This document shows positions 51,629-64,000 of a DNA stretch of 64,000 nucleotides, piece by piece; the first letter of the stretch is position 1; each line of letters begins with the position of its first letter. The DNA comes from Sacculina carcini (lineage: Eukaryota; Arthropoda; Thecostraca; Sacculinidae): positions 7,622,204 through 7,686,203 of the forward strand of contig OU696584.1 of assembly GCA_916048095.2 (NCBI GenBank), in the 5' to 3' direction. Both the position numbers and the translations under genes were made by a program. The notes under the pieces are model-generated. The model ran no database searches. It was not told the DNA's origin and saw nothing but the letters and a program-made list of their open reading frames with translations.

Positions 51629-53101
51629 TTTGTGTGTTGTTGGGAATTGACAGGGAGTAGAGTGGACGATATTTTGTCGACTGCTTTTGCCATTCAATAT
51701 TATTTTTATTTGTCAGTATCTGCATGTGTGTGTGTGTATGGTCCGTAATTTATCATTTTATTTGTCTATCTCTCTTTCTGTCTTCGAGTTTCCCATTCTT
51801 TTCTCATTCATTCTCATCCCATTTCTCACGTGCAAAGTGGGTGAAGCGGCTGCATGATGCAACTTCGTTTCGTGCGATAACAATTACAGTCAAACATCGC
51901 GATATATGGCACTCGTTGGGGTCACACAAAAAAATTCAACGGCGTTGTATCTGATTGCGCCGATTATGCCGATTTGACTGTATATCTATTTACCCTCGTT
52001 GTAGGCGATAATACAAACTTGGGGTCCAAGATCCTATCGCGTCCACCTGATTATCGCGCTTCGTGTGTCTTATACCGATGTTTGAGTGTACTAATAATGA
52101 CCTTGCAATAAGTATGTGCTTGTGTGTGTGTGTGTGTGTGCAGGTACTGCATTATTTCTAGGGGGGCCGTGCTGCGTCCGCCGTTCAAGAAGTTCAGCAA
52201 AGGCGCGGCGTTTTTCCCCATGCAAATCGGCGACCACGTGTTTATCGGCGAGAATTCGGTGGTGAACGCCGCCTCGATCGGCAGTCACGTTTATATTGGC
52301 AAGAATTGTGTGATTGTGAGTGTCTGTTCGTCCGCCAGTCTATTTTGTATTGTATTGAATTGTATTGTATTGAATTTGACACGTGGTCTCCACACATAGT
52401 GGTGCCTGCGCACACATGGCACATACATACAGGTATGCTTGTGCGGACATAAGCACTAGTGCGTAGTCAGCACAGTCAGGAAAATAAATTAGTAAAAGCT
52501 AAAACAGCATCAATTATGCGATAAAATCATGTACAGTGAAGTAATACGAGCTGTTGAATGAGAGAAAAACAAAAAAGAATTGGAAATAATATTTAAAGCT
52601 AATCCCACTCTTGACATTGTCCACGCGGCAATGTATGTCCATGTGTGCCAGAGTGTATATGTGTACCTGTGTTTGTCTCATTGTGTATGAGTGTGCCAGT
52701 CTAAGTGGATGTATGTGTGTGTATATGTGTGTGTGTGTCAGTGTCAGTGTGTGCTTCGTATCATTGCAAGTGTTAGTGTGTTAGTGCGTGGCTATGCAAT
52801 TGATTGTGTTTTGAAGTGACCTAGTCGGAGTATAGAATATCAGCTGAGCTCGAGCTGCCCTGTCTTTTTGGCCAACATTTGTCTGATCTGTTTCAACCAG
52901 GGCCGGCGGTGTGTGCTGAAAGACTGTTGCTACATTGAGGACAACAGCGTGTTGCCGCCGGAGAGTTCCGTGCCCTGCTTCGGCAGATATTCCGGCTGTC
53001 CGGCCGCCGCCAGTTCTGCGCCGCTGCCCGAATGCACTCAGGATTTGATGGCCGATTTCACGACGGCCTACCACCGGCAGTTTGTCGCCGCGCCACGCTG
53101 A
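48349..53101 (+). CDS. DCTN5: Dynactin subunit 5 (p25)
   Basis: A left-handed beta-helix subunit of the dynactin pointed-end complex, used with dynein for cargo binding in the cytoplasm. Exons: 48349-48396, 51227-51354, 52144-52315, 52901-53101 (TGA). 182 aa, the same length as the human protein. Reads [120 protein letters not shown] and [10 protein letters not shown], matching p25 throughout, including the hexapeptide repeats. Introns 1 and 2 end in (TG)n before CAG; intron 3 does not. Intron 1 (2.8 kb) contains two intronless genes on the same strand with their own poly(A) signal. Confidence 0.95.
49051..49305 (+). CDS. 84-aa single-pass membrane microprotein, SMIM26-like
   Basis: [20 protein letters not shown] begins an 84-aa protein with a basic N-terminal region ([11 protein letters not shown]), one hydrophobic segment ([20 protein letters not shown]) and a Ser/Asp/Thr-rich tail ending AAVETN. 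The pattern of a basic Trp/Arg stretch, then YxxxTWxxL in the membrane segment, recalls the mitochondrial microprotein SMIM26; that match is from memory and weak. The frame is open further upstream (from 48955), but this ATG gives the sensible start. The stop TAG at 49303-49305 is only 39 bases before the ATG of the SerRS-like gene. It lies in DCTN5 intron 1. GC content and codon use are typical of the real genes here. Confidence 0.6.
   Translation: MLPRDFFHKQKRSWLDRVLPALKPQTAKRWHGRLTFLYSVATWNALALVGWTIWRRSQQDSNSSDSPTADEPELSTTTAAVETN
49345..50778 (+). CDS. Seryl-tRNA synthetase-like protein with degenerate active site (SLIMP/SARS2 relative)
   Basis: A 477-aa intronless frame. The Arg-rich N-terminus ([20 protein letters not shown]) suggests a mitochondrial presequence. 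A coiled-coil arm follows ([32 protein letters not shown]), then NLLHINTPV as in SerRS. The C-terminal part follows the class II fold of SARS2: [32 protein letters not shown] (motif 2 start) and [20 protein letters not shown] (motif 3) with IxPFLP at the end. The serine-binding TxE triad, the motif 2 Arg-x-Glu and the glutamate of the KxEMF region are not seen, so it is probably not an active synthetase. Insects have such a paralogue (SLIMP) that acts in mitochondria. A diverged true SARS2 is the alternative. AATAAA at 51059 ends the unit. Confidence 0.72.
   Translation: MWSLRATSALFVSKRARATCPVLLLPSVRLPVSGWRRRAALRRSQCLRRPEHLLDDSQHLDEMARLECEAARLRDTTASLQRLRQLVETEGSDGDGSDLRRQIERTHDTLCNLDDSVCASLATMPNLLHINTPVSRQDRIIPLAEVDDSGVRCPSVDTSSMTDSPSVDISPRKTAGGAVEAQWPPELVEASVAGTVFLHGDAALAECALQEAAINHTLTDSTSAAARVSCADTVSAAVAEACYGMQHQHMHIETARLWRVLLHNTDRRSDTCLVGGASLPAVCATFARCSLHRDALPMRLVTAGRQYVAVEGTEATATSPPHAVARLAESAQSTVVRSLSLTADTLACCREFDRQLARQTALVRALCDGRHLPACGVTVRHVAAARLAPSESRRVELHVHAPLLPRAVCVAHVAQLDDYVARRLHVARSEDGGERAIHMVDCVVLHVSRMLACLLAEDESGALCVAHWPSVITPFLP
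51059..51064 (+). terminator. Polyadenylation signal (AATAAA) of the nested gene pair
   Basis: AATAAA 280 bases after the stop of the SerRS-like gene and 160 bases before DCTN5 exon 2, so the nested transcript can end inside the DCTN5 intron. Confidence 0.55.
51887..52092 (+). mobile_element. Tc1/pogo-like MITE, copy 2
   Basis: 206 bases, starting CAGTCAAACATCGCGATATA and ending CGATGTTTGAGTG, with TA at both flanks. An internal GATTTGACTG at 51971-51980 could serve as a second terminus. It lies in DCTN5 intron 2; copy 1 is at 2581-2897. Confidence 0.7.
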
Positions 53102-53634
53102 CAAATGCGGACCATCTAACGCCACTAATGACCAATATTTCCACGCCTTACCTGCCGCGTATTTCTAGAAGTGCTTTTTCGCAGTGCAAGCATGATTTTT
53201 TTCTGATTTGTGTGTGTGTGTACATGTACTGCAAACGCTGGTAATCCACGTATATATTTATCTATTTTCTCGTTTTGTTCAATGAGAAATGTTCTATGAG
53301 ACAGCCGCTATAATGAACTGGATAAATAGGCGAGTAAGACGTATTGCGTCGATCAGCTTTATTATCTTATTATCTGCCGTACAACTTTGTGTTAGTATAG
53401 TTGACCGAAAATGATCATTTCACTCGGTAAAATATCACGTGCACTAGTGCGTGTGCAACTGTCACTCATGGCAAAATATGGCATTTACAAACACCGCATA
53501 ATATGAAGTAAAACACAAAACCCTGGATATTTTATACAATTGAAAATACACTCCTCTGGATATTGGGAATAATTTGTAGAAATACAAATTTGAAATGCAA
53601 ATTATATTGAAAATTGAAATTGTAAGCCCGCCCA
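53102..53634. other. Convergent 3' ends of DCTN5 and WWOX
   Basis: No gene. AATAAA on the minus strand (TTTATT at 53358-53363) lies about 270 bases past the WWOX stop and is its likely poly(A) signal. A clear plus-strand signal for DCTN5 was not seen. Confidence 0.5.
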
Positions 53635-53970
53635 TCAGGCGGCGTTCTGTGGCGCACTGAACACGTGGTCTCCGAGCGCGCGCCGCACCACCGTGTCGCT
53701 GATCAGCCACAACTTATTACCGGCGGCCGCCTCGCGCACCAGCTCGCCCACGGGACACACGCAGCAGTTGTTAAGGTAGCTGCCGCCCAGCTGCGACAAT
53801 TGTGGCGCCGTGGCGGCGTACAGTGGAGTGGCGGCCGCTTGGTGCGCCGATTTTGTGAACAATGCCACCGCGTTGAATAGAACGCGCCACAACCACCAGT
53901 GACGCGACAGACCCGTGTTCACCATGTTGCCCGGGTGCACGCTGAAACACTCGATCCCTGCGCGGACACA

Positions 53971-54011
<41 letters not shown>

Positions 54012-57000
54012 ACATATATTAGCTGGCATAAGTTATGTTCGATTCAGCTTCAGAAGTACTTCAGCGATACTTCCACTAAGCATTCGATCCACACTTCAGA
54101 AGAACACTGGAAGTATTTCTGAAGTGAATCCAGAAGTGAATGAGGAGTTGGCATTCATTGCGCAGAACAGGCATTAATTTCGTTTGTTTCCCGAGTATTT
54201 ATTTCGAGCCTATTTATTTTGAAATATCAGGGGCAAAGATGAAATTGAAAGCAAAACACGCGCCACAAGGTCACCTTTGTTGCCGTATCTTCTGTGAAAC
54301 TCGGCGGCAAACAGACAGTTGCACATTTTGCTGTCGTTGTAACAAGCCATGGCCGAGTATTGCTCCACAGGCCTCGACAAACGAGCCAAACTCAGCTCTT
54401 CTGTTGTCAAATATGACAACCTGTCATACGCAACACACAGACGAACGTGTAGCGGCGGTCATGCCTGTGTGTTTCCGAATATTCTGCCGATAGATGCCAG
54501 CACAATCTTTGTAAATACGTATTGTTCTGTTTTGTTGATTATGTACATCAGTGTTTTCAATATTTTTCTTGTCATGGCCCCCTTCAACACAATGCGATTC
54601 CCTGTGGCCCCGAAAACAATCTTTGGATCCCCAGAAATCCTTGTGGTCCCATAAACACATTGATTGTAATATCTCTTTCGTGGATAGTGAGAGAACATGG
54701 TGGCCCCCATTTTTTGAATTCAGTTCTATGGCCCCCAAAATAATCCCATGATTCCCAAGGGGGTCATATGGCCACGTTGAGAAGCACTGATGCATGTACA
54801 TCATGTATTGCGTTTGTGTGTTTACCTTTGTGATTAGGTGTGCAAGCCGATGTTTTACCCTGTCTCATGCTCAATGGTTTGTATTCCACGTGCTTCGTGC
54901 TGTTCTATGCAAACTAGACGTGGCATGATATAACCAGAGAGCGTCCTCGAACAACTCTACCTAATCTAATCCAAATGCTATCCAAATGGATCCAATTCAT
55001 GAAACAAACGATCGTGACTGGCATTTTGACAAATATCGGAAACCAAAATCGTCACAGGACATCTGCGTACAATGCACGTGAATTGTATTTCCATGCATGG
55101 ACATGTGATTGCGTGAGTGTGTGTGTGTGTGTGTGTATGAACGCGACCTATGCGACTCAGAGCTGAGCACGACAACGCGCGAGCGACGGCCAGGCCTTGT
55201 GAGCGCCGGCAACAGCAGGCGCGCCAGACAAAAATGAGCCACGTGGTTGACGGCAAACTGCACCTCCAGACCGTCCTCGGTGAGTGTGTGAGGCGGCGCG
55301 AACACGCCCGCGTTCAAAAACAACATGTCCACCACACTAACAATGACATCAACAACAGTTTCAGCAAATCCAGTAGCATGGCATGAGTGCAAGTGCACTA
55401 TTACCACCTCGCGGTGGCCTCATGTACCAGAAGCGCCCAAAAAATAGTAAGAAATACGAGTTTAGTCAGTGAAATATGAACTTATCGAGAATGATATCGA
55501 AAAAATCAAACAAACTCAATACTCAAACAAAACGCTAACTGAAACTTACGAGGACTAGGCGATTACAGCACGCATCATGCAATGACACGCACATGGACGT
55601 AGATCCTGTGGGTGTGGCGGGTGATATACCCCCCGACAAATTGGCTGGGGGTATTAATATGCAATTTTACCCCCCGAAAATTATCCTCAATACAGTTCAT
55701 TTGGTATATTATGAAAATTAGCATAGCAAAAATAACAATACACTAAAAATGTAGAAAAAAATAAATACTTGAAATATTTTACTTTACGCAATATACTTTT
55801 CATTGAGATATGTGTGTTGTAATTAAATAGGCCGAAAATAGTTGAGGGTCTCATGCAATTGACCAACTGAGCCAACTTTGAACACAAATACATGATGGCT
55901 GTCATCCCCCCGAGCCTCGACACAAATCTACACCCCTGGTCACGCACCTCACTTGCTGTAGAATCTGCACGCTACAGTCTCGGACCGAACGCAAACTGGC
56001 CAAATCGACAATAATGACATGACAGTCGACGGCAGTGGCGCACTCGGCACTTATCTGGCGCACCGCCCGTCTGCCGGCCTCGGCGCTGCGACACAGCAGC
56101 AACACGGTGCACGCGTGACGCGCTAGACAACGGGCTATCTCGTAACCTGACACACACGCGCACAACTACAACTTACCCTAGATCCCAGCCAGCCATTAGG
56201 CCCATCATTTAAATACAAAATTATACTCCTTTTTTCCATAGTGGGTTTAATTGCCAGATATATTTCAGTGTCGAAAAATTAAGTCTGCCAAAGTTGTACT
56301 TATCCAAAGTACAAATATGTGCAATAGTTAATAAAGTACAAATATGTGCAATATTTAATAAAGTACAAATATGTGCAATAGTTAATAAAGTACAAATATG
56401 TGCAATAGTTAATCAAGTACAAATATGTGCAATAGTAAATAAAGTACAAATATGTGCAATAGTTAATAAAGTACAAATATGTGCAATAGTTAATAAAGTA
56501 CAAATATGTGCAATAGTTTGTGATATGAATGTGATAAAAATCCGTAAGTCCCCATACAGTCCCGCATCACCCGTGGTTACACGCACCGATACCGCTGGAG
56601 GCGCCTGTCACTATGGCCACGCGGTTCTGCATATTCTGGCCGTGCAACACCTGAGAGCCGGTGGCACTGGCGTCAAAACGCTGCTTCAACACGGCTGCCT
56701 CGGCGTGGCGTGGCGACAAGTCGGTCTGCTCGTGCACGCCCAACGCCCGGCGCGGGTCACTCATTGTGGCGCGGCCTGAAGCTGTCTCGACGAACCACAG
56801 CTGCCACACGCGCGCACTCACAAACACACATATACGTACATATACGTTTGTCTGCCGGCTATGGAGAAGAGGAGATTAAGAGGTGACTTAATCAACGTGT
56901 ATAAAAATAAGATCCGAATGGAGAAGATTAAAATAGAGAATTGCTTAGTGTGGGATCGACCAGATAGAAGAGGTTATGACAGTAAACTTAAAAAGACGAG

Positions 57001-57053
57001 GTGTGTTAGGAATGTCAAATTGTTCAGCTTCCCTAGTAGGTGTGTGTGTGGAC

Positions 57054-57116
<63 letters not shown>

Positions 57117-57251
57117 CAGGCAACAACACAACGAGAGCCAATTGTCCCAATACACTTGCAGCGTAAATTATCTCAATTACCATTGTCGACACATGTTGTC
57201 TTATGAACACATGCACTTGTCTGTGAATGAATATATATATATATATATATG

Positions 57252-57282
<31 letters not shown>

Positions 57283-57432
57283 TTGTGTGTGTTAGAGTGC
57301 TGTGAGACTTTGCCGTGTTGATCCGTGTGTGAAGTCCACCCCAGAGGCAGATCCAACGATATCTGTTTCAGTTTGCCCGTGCGAGGATGGTGCCATTGAG
57401 TTTGCCTGCTGACATGACTGCAACACACAAAT

Positions 57433-57472
<40 letters not shown>

Positions 57473-57808
57473 ATATGCAACGCATATATACGCAATGAGA
57501 AAAAAGACAAATGAACAGCGAGTATTATAAATATTTTTATCGCACATTTTAAACAGTCGATTGTATTAGCACCAGATGAGGCCAGATATCAGACACGCGC
57601 TCACATCTCGACGTCTAATACCAGCCAAGTCCGACATAACGTAATATTGCCATAAGAGACCCAATTGCTGGCAAGTTGGTCATTAATAAGACTGATGGAC
57701 CCACCTGAGATAATACACGCGCCCGTCCTCTGCTAAGCGCTCCTCCCAGCCTGGCGGCACCTCTTCTTCACTGTCTGTCTCAGGGGCATTGTCCGCCGCC
57801 GCCAGCAT
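53635..57808 (-). CDS. WWOX: WW domain-containing oxidoreductase
   Basis: A tumour-suppressor-type short-chain dehydrogenase with WW adaptor domains. Exons from 5' to 3': 57808-57705, 57417-57309, 56800-56587, 56146-55948, 55336-55148, 54420-54275, 53957-53635. All phases join; 427 aa (human 414). WW1: PPGWEERLAEDGRVYYL..TQWHHPRT. WW2: LPLGWTSHTDQHGKLWFVET..DPR; its tyrosine-rich strand differs from the vertebrate one. The Rossmann part has TGASSGIG, LNAG, LSSES with catalytic Ser, and YNDSK with catalytic Tyr and Lys. The C-terminal part keeps SVHPGNM and GGSYLNNCCVC, a WWOX mark. Donor 2 (AAA|GTCTCA) is weak. Introns 1, 2, 3 and 6 end in TG repeats, and introns 2 and 5 start with CA repeats. 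Convergent with DCTN5 and divergent from EIF2B3. Confidence 0.94.
55365..55447 (+). repeat. Short interspersed repeat family A, copy 4
   Basis: GCAAATCCAGTAGCATGGCA, GAGTGCAAGTGCACTATTAC, GCGGTGGCCTCATGTACC and AAGCGCCC. It lies within 40 bases of the WWOX exon 5 acceptor (55337), so its antisense supplies part of that 3' splice region. Confidence 0.6.
55607..55935 (-). repeat. Interspersed repeat family B, copy 2
   Basis: Inverted match to 22266-22595: CCCCGACAAATTGGCTGGGG, TCATTTGGTATATT, GAGGGTCTCATGCAATTGAC, ATGATGGCTGTCATCCCC. It ends about 15 bases before WWOX exon 4's donor, inside intron 4. Confidence 0.6.
56304..56518. repeat. 27-base minisatellite in WWOX intron 3
   Basis: Eight near-perfect units of AAAGTACAAATATGTGCAAT plus AGTTAAT. 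The unit length is a multiple of three, so it reads as repeated VQICAIVNK on one strand. This is a by-product, not a gene. Confidence 0.95.
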
Positions 57809-62378
<4,570 letters not shown>

Positions 62379-62461
62379 CAGAACACTGGGCTACGCTAGT
62401 GTATTATATCAAGTTACTGTGTTGTTTAACTCGCTACAATGTCCAGTCTGACTTACTGGTT

Positions 62462-62467
62462 TTTATT
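62462..62467 (-). terminator. Polyadenylation signal (AATAAA) of PSTK
   Basis: AATAAA on the minus strand, about 150 bases past the PSTK stop and only 84 bases from the EIF2B3 stop, so the two convergent 3' UTRs probably overlap. Confidence 0.5.
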
Positions 62468-62613
62468 TCACGGCGCGTGGCTTTGTCGTTGATGGCTACT
62501 CCCATGCGAAACGGTGTTTTGCCAAGATATATTCATGTACATGTCAAGTGGTTGTATCTTTCATTCACACAAGCAAACAAACAAACATACATACTCATGA
62601 ATTTACACTTGAG

Positions 62614-63441
62614 TCAAAAATCGGCCAGTTCGCTGTTGAACAAGTCACGCGCCAGACTGTCGATACAGTCGACGTTGTCTTGAGTGGACAGGGAAATTTG
62701 GCCGTTATTGACTCGCCACATGACAGAACGGCGAGCCTTATTGGCTGCTTGAGCGCGGTCGGCCCGCCCACCGGCGTACTCGCCAACCAATCGCCGCAGA
62801 GCTGTGTCGATACGATGCCGCTGATTGGTCGAGCAGACGTGACGTGAGTGATCGGTCGTTGTTTGGCGGTCAATGATTGGAGCAGTTGGAGACGAGAGTG
62901 CCGCGCTAATAATGTCATTAGCCACACGCACGATATCATGGTTGGCGGCAGTTGTCGTGACAGAGTGGCGCTCCCAGTGGTGACGGCTGGGATCGGGGGG
63001 CTCGAGACGCTCGTGCACTTGCCTCACCACCCGCTCTCCCACCCTGCCCCTCTGCCTGCCAGCGTCACGCCTCACACACTCTGCCAGATCGGCAGTGAGC
63101 AGCATCTGAGCGAAACCGGCTTGGTGCCGCCGCGCCGCCTGATAACACTGGTAGCGCATGCTGCGCAAATGCATCGTGTCGTCTATGAGCAGCACCAGCG
63201 GACGATCTTGCTCTCGTCGACTCGTCGCTGCCATCATCGCCTGCTGCTGCCAGCCACACAGCGCCGTCGTCCGAGCCTGCCGCCAACTGACACACTCCCC
63301 GCCGACTGACGGCTCGCATATGACGTCATACTCCACGTGAGTGACGTCATACATGTCGGACAGCGCGTTGAGCAGCCGTCGGGCGACCGTGGACTTGCCG
63401 ACGGCCGGCGCTCCGAGCAGCAGCAGCACACAGCATGTCAT
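62614..63441 (-). CDS. PSTK: L-seryl-tRNA(Sec) kinase
   Basis: Phosphorylates seryl-tRNA(Sec) on the way to selenocysteine. 275 aa from the ATG at 63441; intronless. Reads MTCCVLLLLGAPAVGKSTVA (P-loop GAPAVGKST), EYDVI, then PLVLLIDDTMHLRSMRYQCY QAARRHQAGFAQMLL (the RYxxYxxAR block of PSTK) and RLEPPDPSRHHWERHSV. The C-terminal block has HRIDTALRRLVGEY and ends FNSELADF. It is shorter than the human enzyme (about 348 aa), mainly in loops and the C-terminus. In-frame codons run upstream to 63498, but the first ATG in frame is this one, and it overlaps the DNLZ stop in ATGA. Presence of PSTK implies the animal makes selenoproteins. Confidence 0.9.
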   Translation of the reverse strand: MTCCVLLLLGAPAVGKSTVARRLLNALSDMYDVTHVEYDVICEPSVGGECVSWRQARTTALCGWQQQAMMAATSRREQDRPLVLLIDDTMHLRSMRYQCYQAARRHQAGFAQMLLTADLAECVRRDAGRQRGRVGERVVRQVHERLEPPDPSRHHWERHSVTTTAANHDIVRVANDIISAALSSPTAPIIDRQTTTDHSRHVCSTNQRHRIDTALRRLVGEYAGGRADRAQAANKARRSVMWRVNNGQISLSTQDNVDCIDSLARDLFNSELADF

Positions 63442-63935
63442 TGTCGATCGGCGGGCGGCCGGGGAAGCGCCGCTTGCGACGGCTGCTCGTCGACGCACTC
63501 AAACTGAACGTCGTCGTTGTTGTCGTCTCCGCTGCTTGACTTGATCCGCGTCACGCGTTCTCCACGCGCCGCCAGAATGCTCTCGACGTCGGTGAGCTTG
63601 CCGCCGTGGCTGTCGCTGAACCAGCCGAGCCGGTCGGCTATCAAGTGGCGGTTGGCGCAGCCGTCGCACTGCACCAGCACCACGCCGTGATTGTAGGCAC
63701 GGCGCGAGATGGAGCGCTGCATGCGCGTGCCGCACACGCGACACGTGAACGCCAACAGAAGCCGGACGCCGACAGTCGATAGCGCCGCTTTCGTCTCCTT
63801 TTGCTGCTGTGGTTGTTGTTGGTTGTGGTGGTGGCAGGGACGGCAGGTTGCACGCACCGCCGCCGGCACAACAGTACGCGCCAACTGTCTGCCACCACAC
63901 GACGACCAGTTCAACAAGCGAGCGATCACAGACAT
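63438..63935 (-). CDS. DNLZ: Mitochondrial zinc-ribbon HSP70 escort protein (DNLZ/HEP1/Zim17)
   Basis: Keeps mitochondrial HSP70 soluble in the matrix. 165 aa, intronless. A basic N-terminus (MSVIARLLNWSSCGGRQLAR) acts as likely targeting sequence. The zinc ribbon is [40 protein letters not shown], with CxxC pairs CRVC and CDGC, then IADRLGWFSD and SILAARGERV, the family signature. The C-terminal tail is acidic and of low complexity (SGDDNNDDVQFECVDEQ). The stop TGA (63440-63438) overlaps the PSTK ATG (63441-63439). The 65 bases to the window end are its 5' UTR. Confidence 0.93.
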   Translation of the reverse strand: MSVIARLLNWSSCGGRQLARTVVPAAVRATCRPCHHHNQQQPQQQKETKAALSTVGVRLLLAFTCRVCGTRMQRSISRRAYNHGVVLVQCDGCANRHLIADRLGWFSDSHGGKLTDVESILAARGERVTRIKSSSGDDNNDDVQFECVDEQPSQAALPRPPADRQ

Positions 63936-64000
63936 CTACTCGGCATTCGTGTGGACACGTGCTCTACACTCCAAGCGCTAGCGCGGACACGTTCAGCTCG

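Noticed and set aside
56304-56518. CRISPR-like array
   Set aside because: The 27-base units are directly joined with no unique spacers; it is a minisatellite in an animal intron.
63442-63498. 19-codon N-terminal extension of PSTK
   Set aside because: No ATG in frame there, and it would lie wholly inside the DNLZ coding region; PSTK relatives start near the P-loop strand.

Overview
The window is animal nuclear DNA. It holds spliced genes with GT-AG introns, conserved metazoan proteins (USP22, Rac, DCTN5, WWOX, EIF2B3, PSTK, DNLZ), a methuselah-type GPCR with somatomedin-B-like ectodomains, a tRNA-derived SINE, LINE remnants, hAT- and Tc1/pogo-like MITEs, LTR-element fossils and very many TG/CA microsatellites. 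Nothing is bacterial. An invertebrate is likely, perhaps a spiralian, but the sequence alone does not fix the phylum.

Layout. 193-9576 (+): the last nine exons of a USP22/nonstop deubiquitinase, its N-terminal part lying before base 1. 10755-15838 (+): a Rac GTPase with two alternative terminal coding exons. 17642-44724 (-): a methuselah-like GPCR locus. It has four tandem large exons, each coding signal peptide, ectodomain and TM1-3, upstream of one shared pair of exons coding TM4-5 and TM6-7. 45-48.3 kb: repeat-rich spacer. 48349-53101 (+): DCTN5, whose first intron holds a tightly spaced pair of intronless genes (an 84-aa membrane microprotein and a degenerate seryl-tRNA-synthetase-like protein). 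53635-57808 (-): WWOX, complete. 58478-62378 (+): EIF2B3, complete, head to head with WWOX. 62614-63935 (-): DNLZ and PSTK, both intronless, the stop of DNLZ overlapping the start of PSTK as ATGA.

Main points of interest. (1) The GPCR locus has a variable/constant layout like clustered protocadherins or UGT1A: every large exon ends at the same splice phase and none has its own TM4-7. A CCAAT box lies about 145-155 nt before each start, so promoter choice plus splicing would choose the receptor ectodomain. (2) Two gene pairs look dicistronic. (3) Rac can carry either of two membrane-targeting tails. (4) Most introns end in (TG)n on the sense strand just before the acceptor AG, and several begin with (CA)n just after the donor; the two could pair and loop out the intron.

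The rest is introns and spacers with repeat families, several present in two to four copies and some nested with clear target-site duplications. Gene models were built by eye from reading frame, splice consensus and remembered family sequences; no alignment or search was run.
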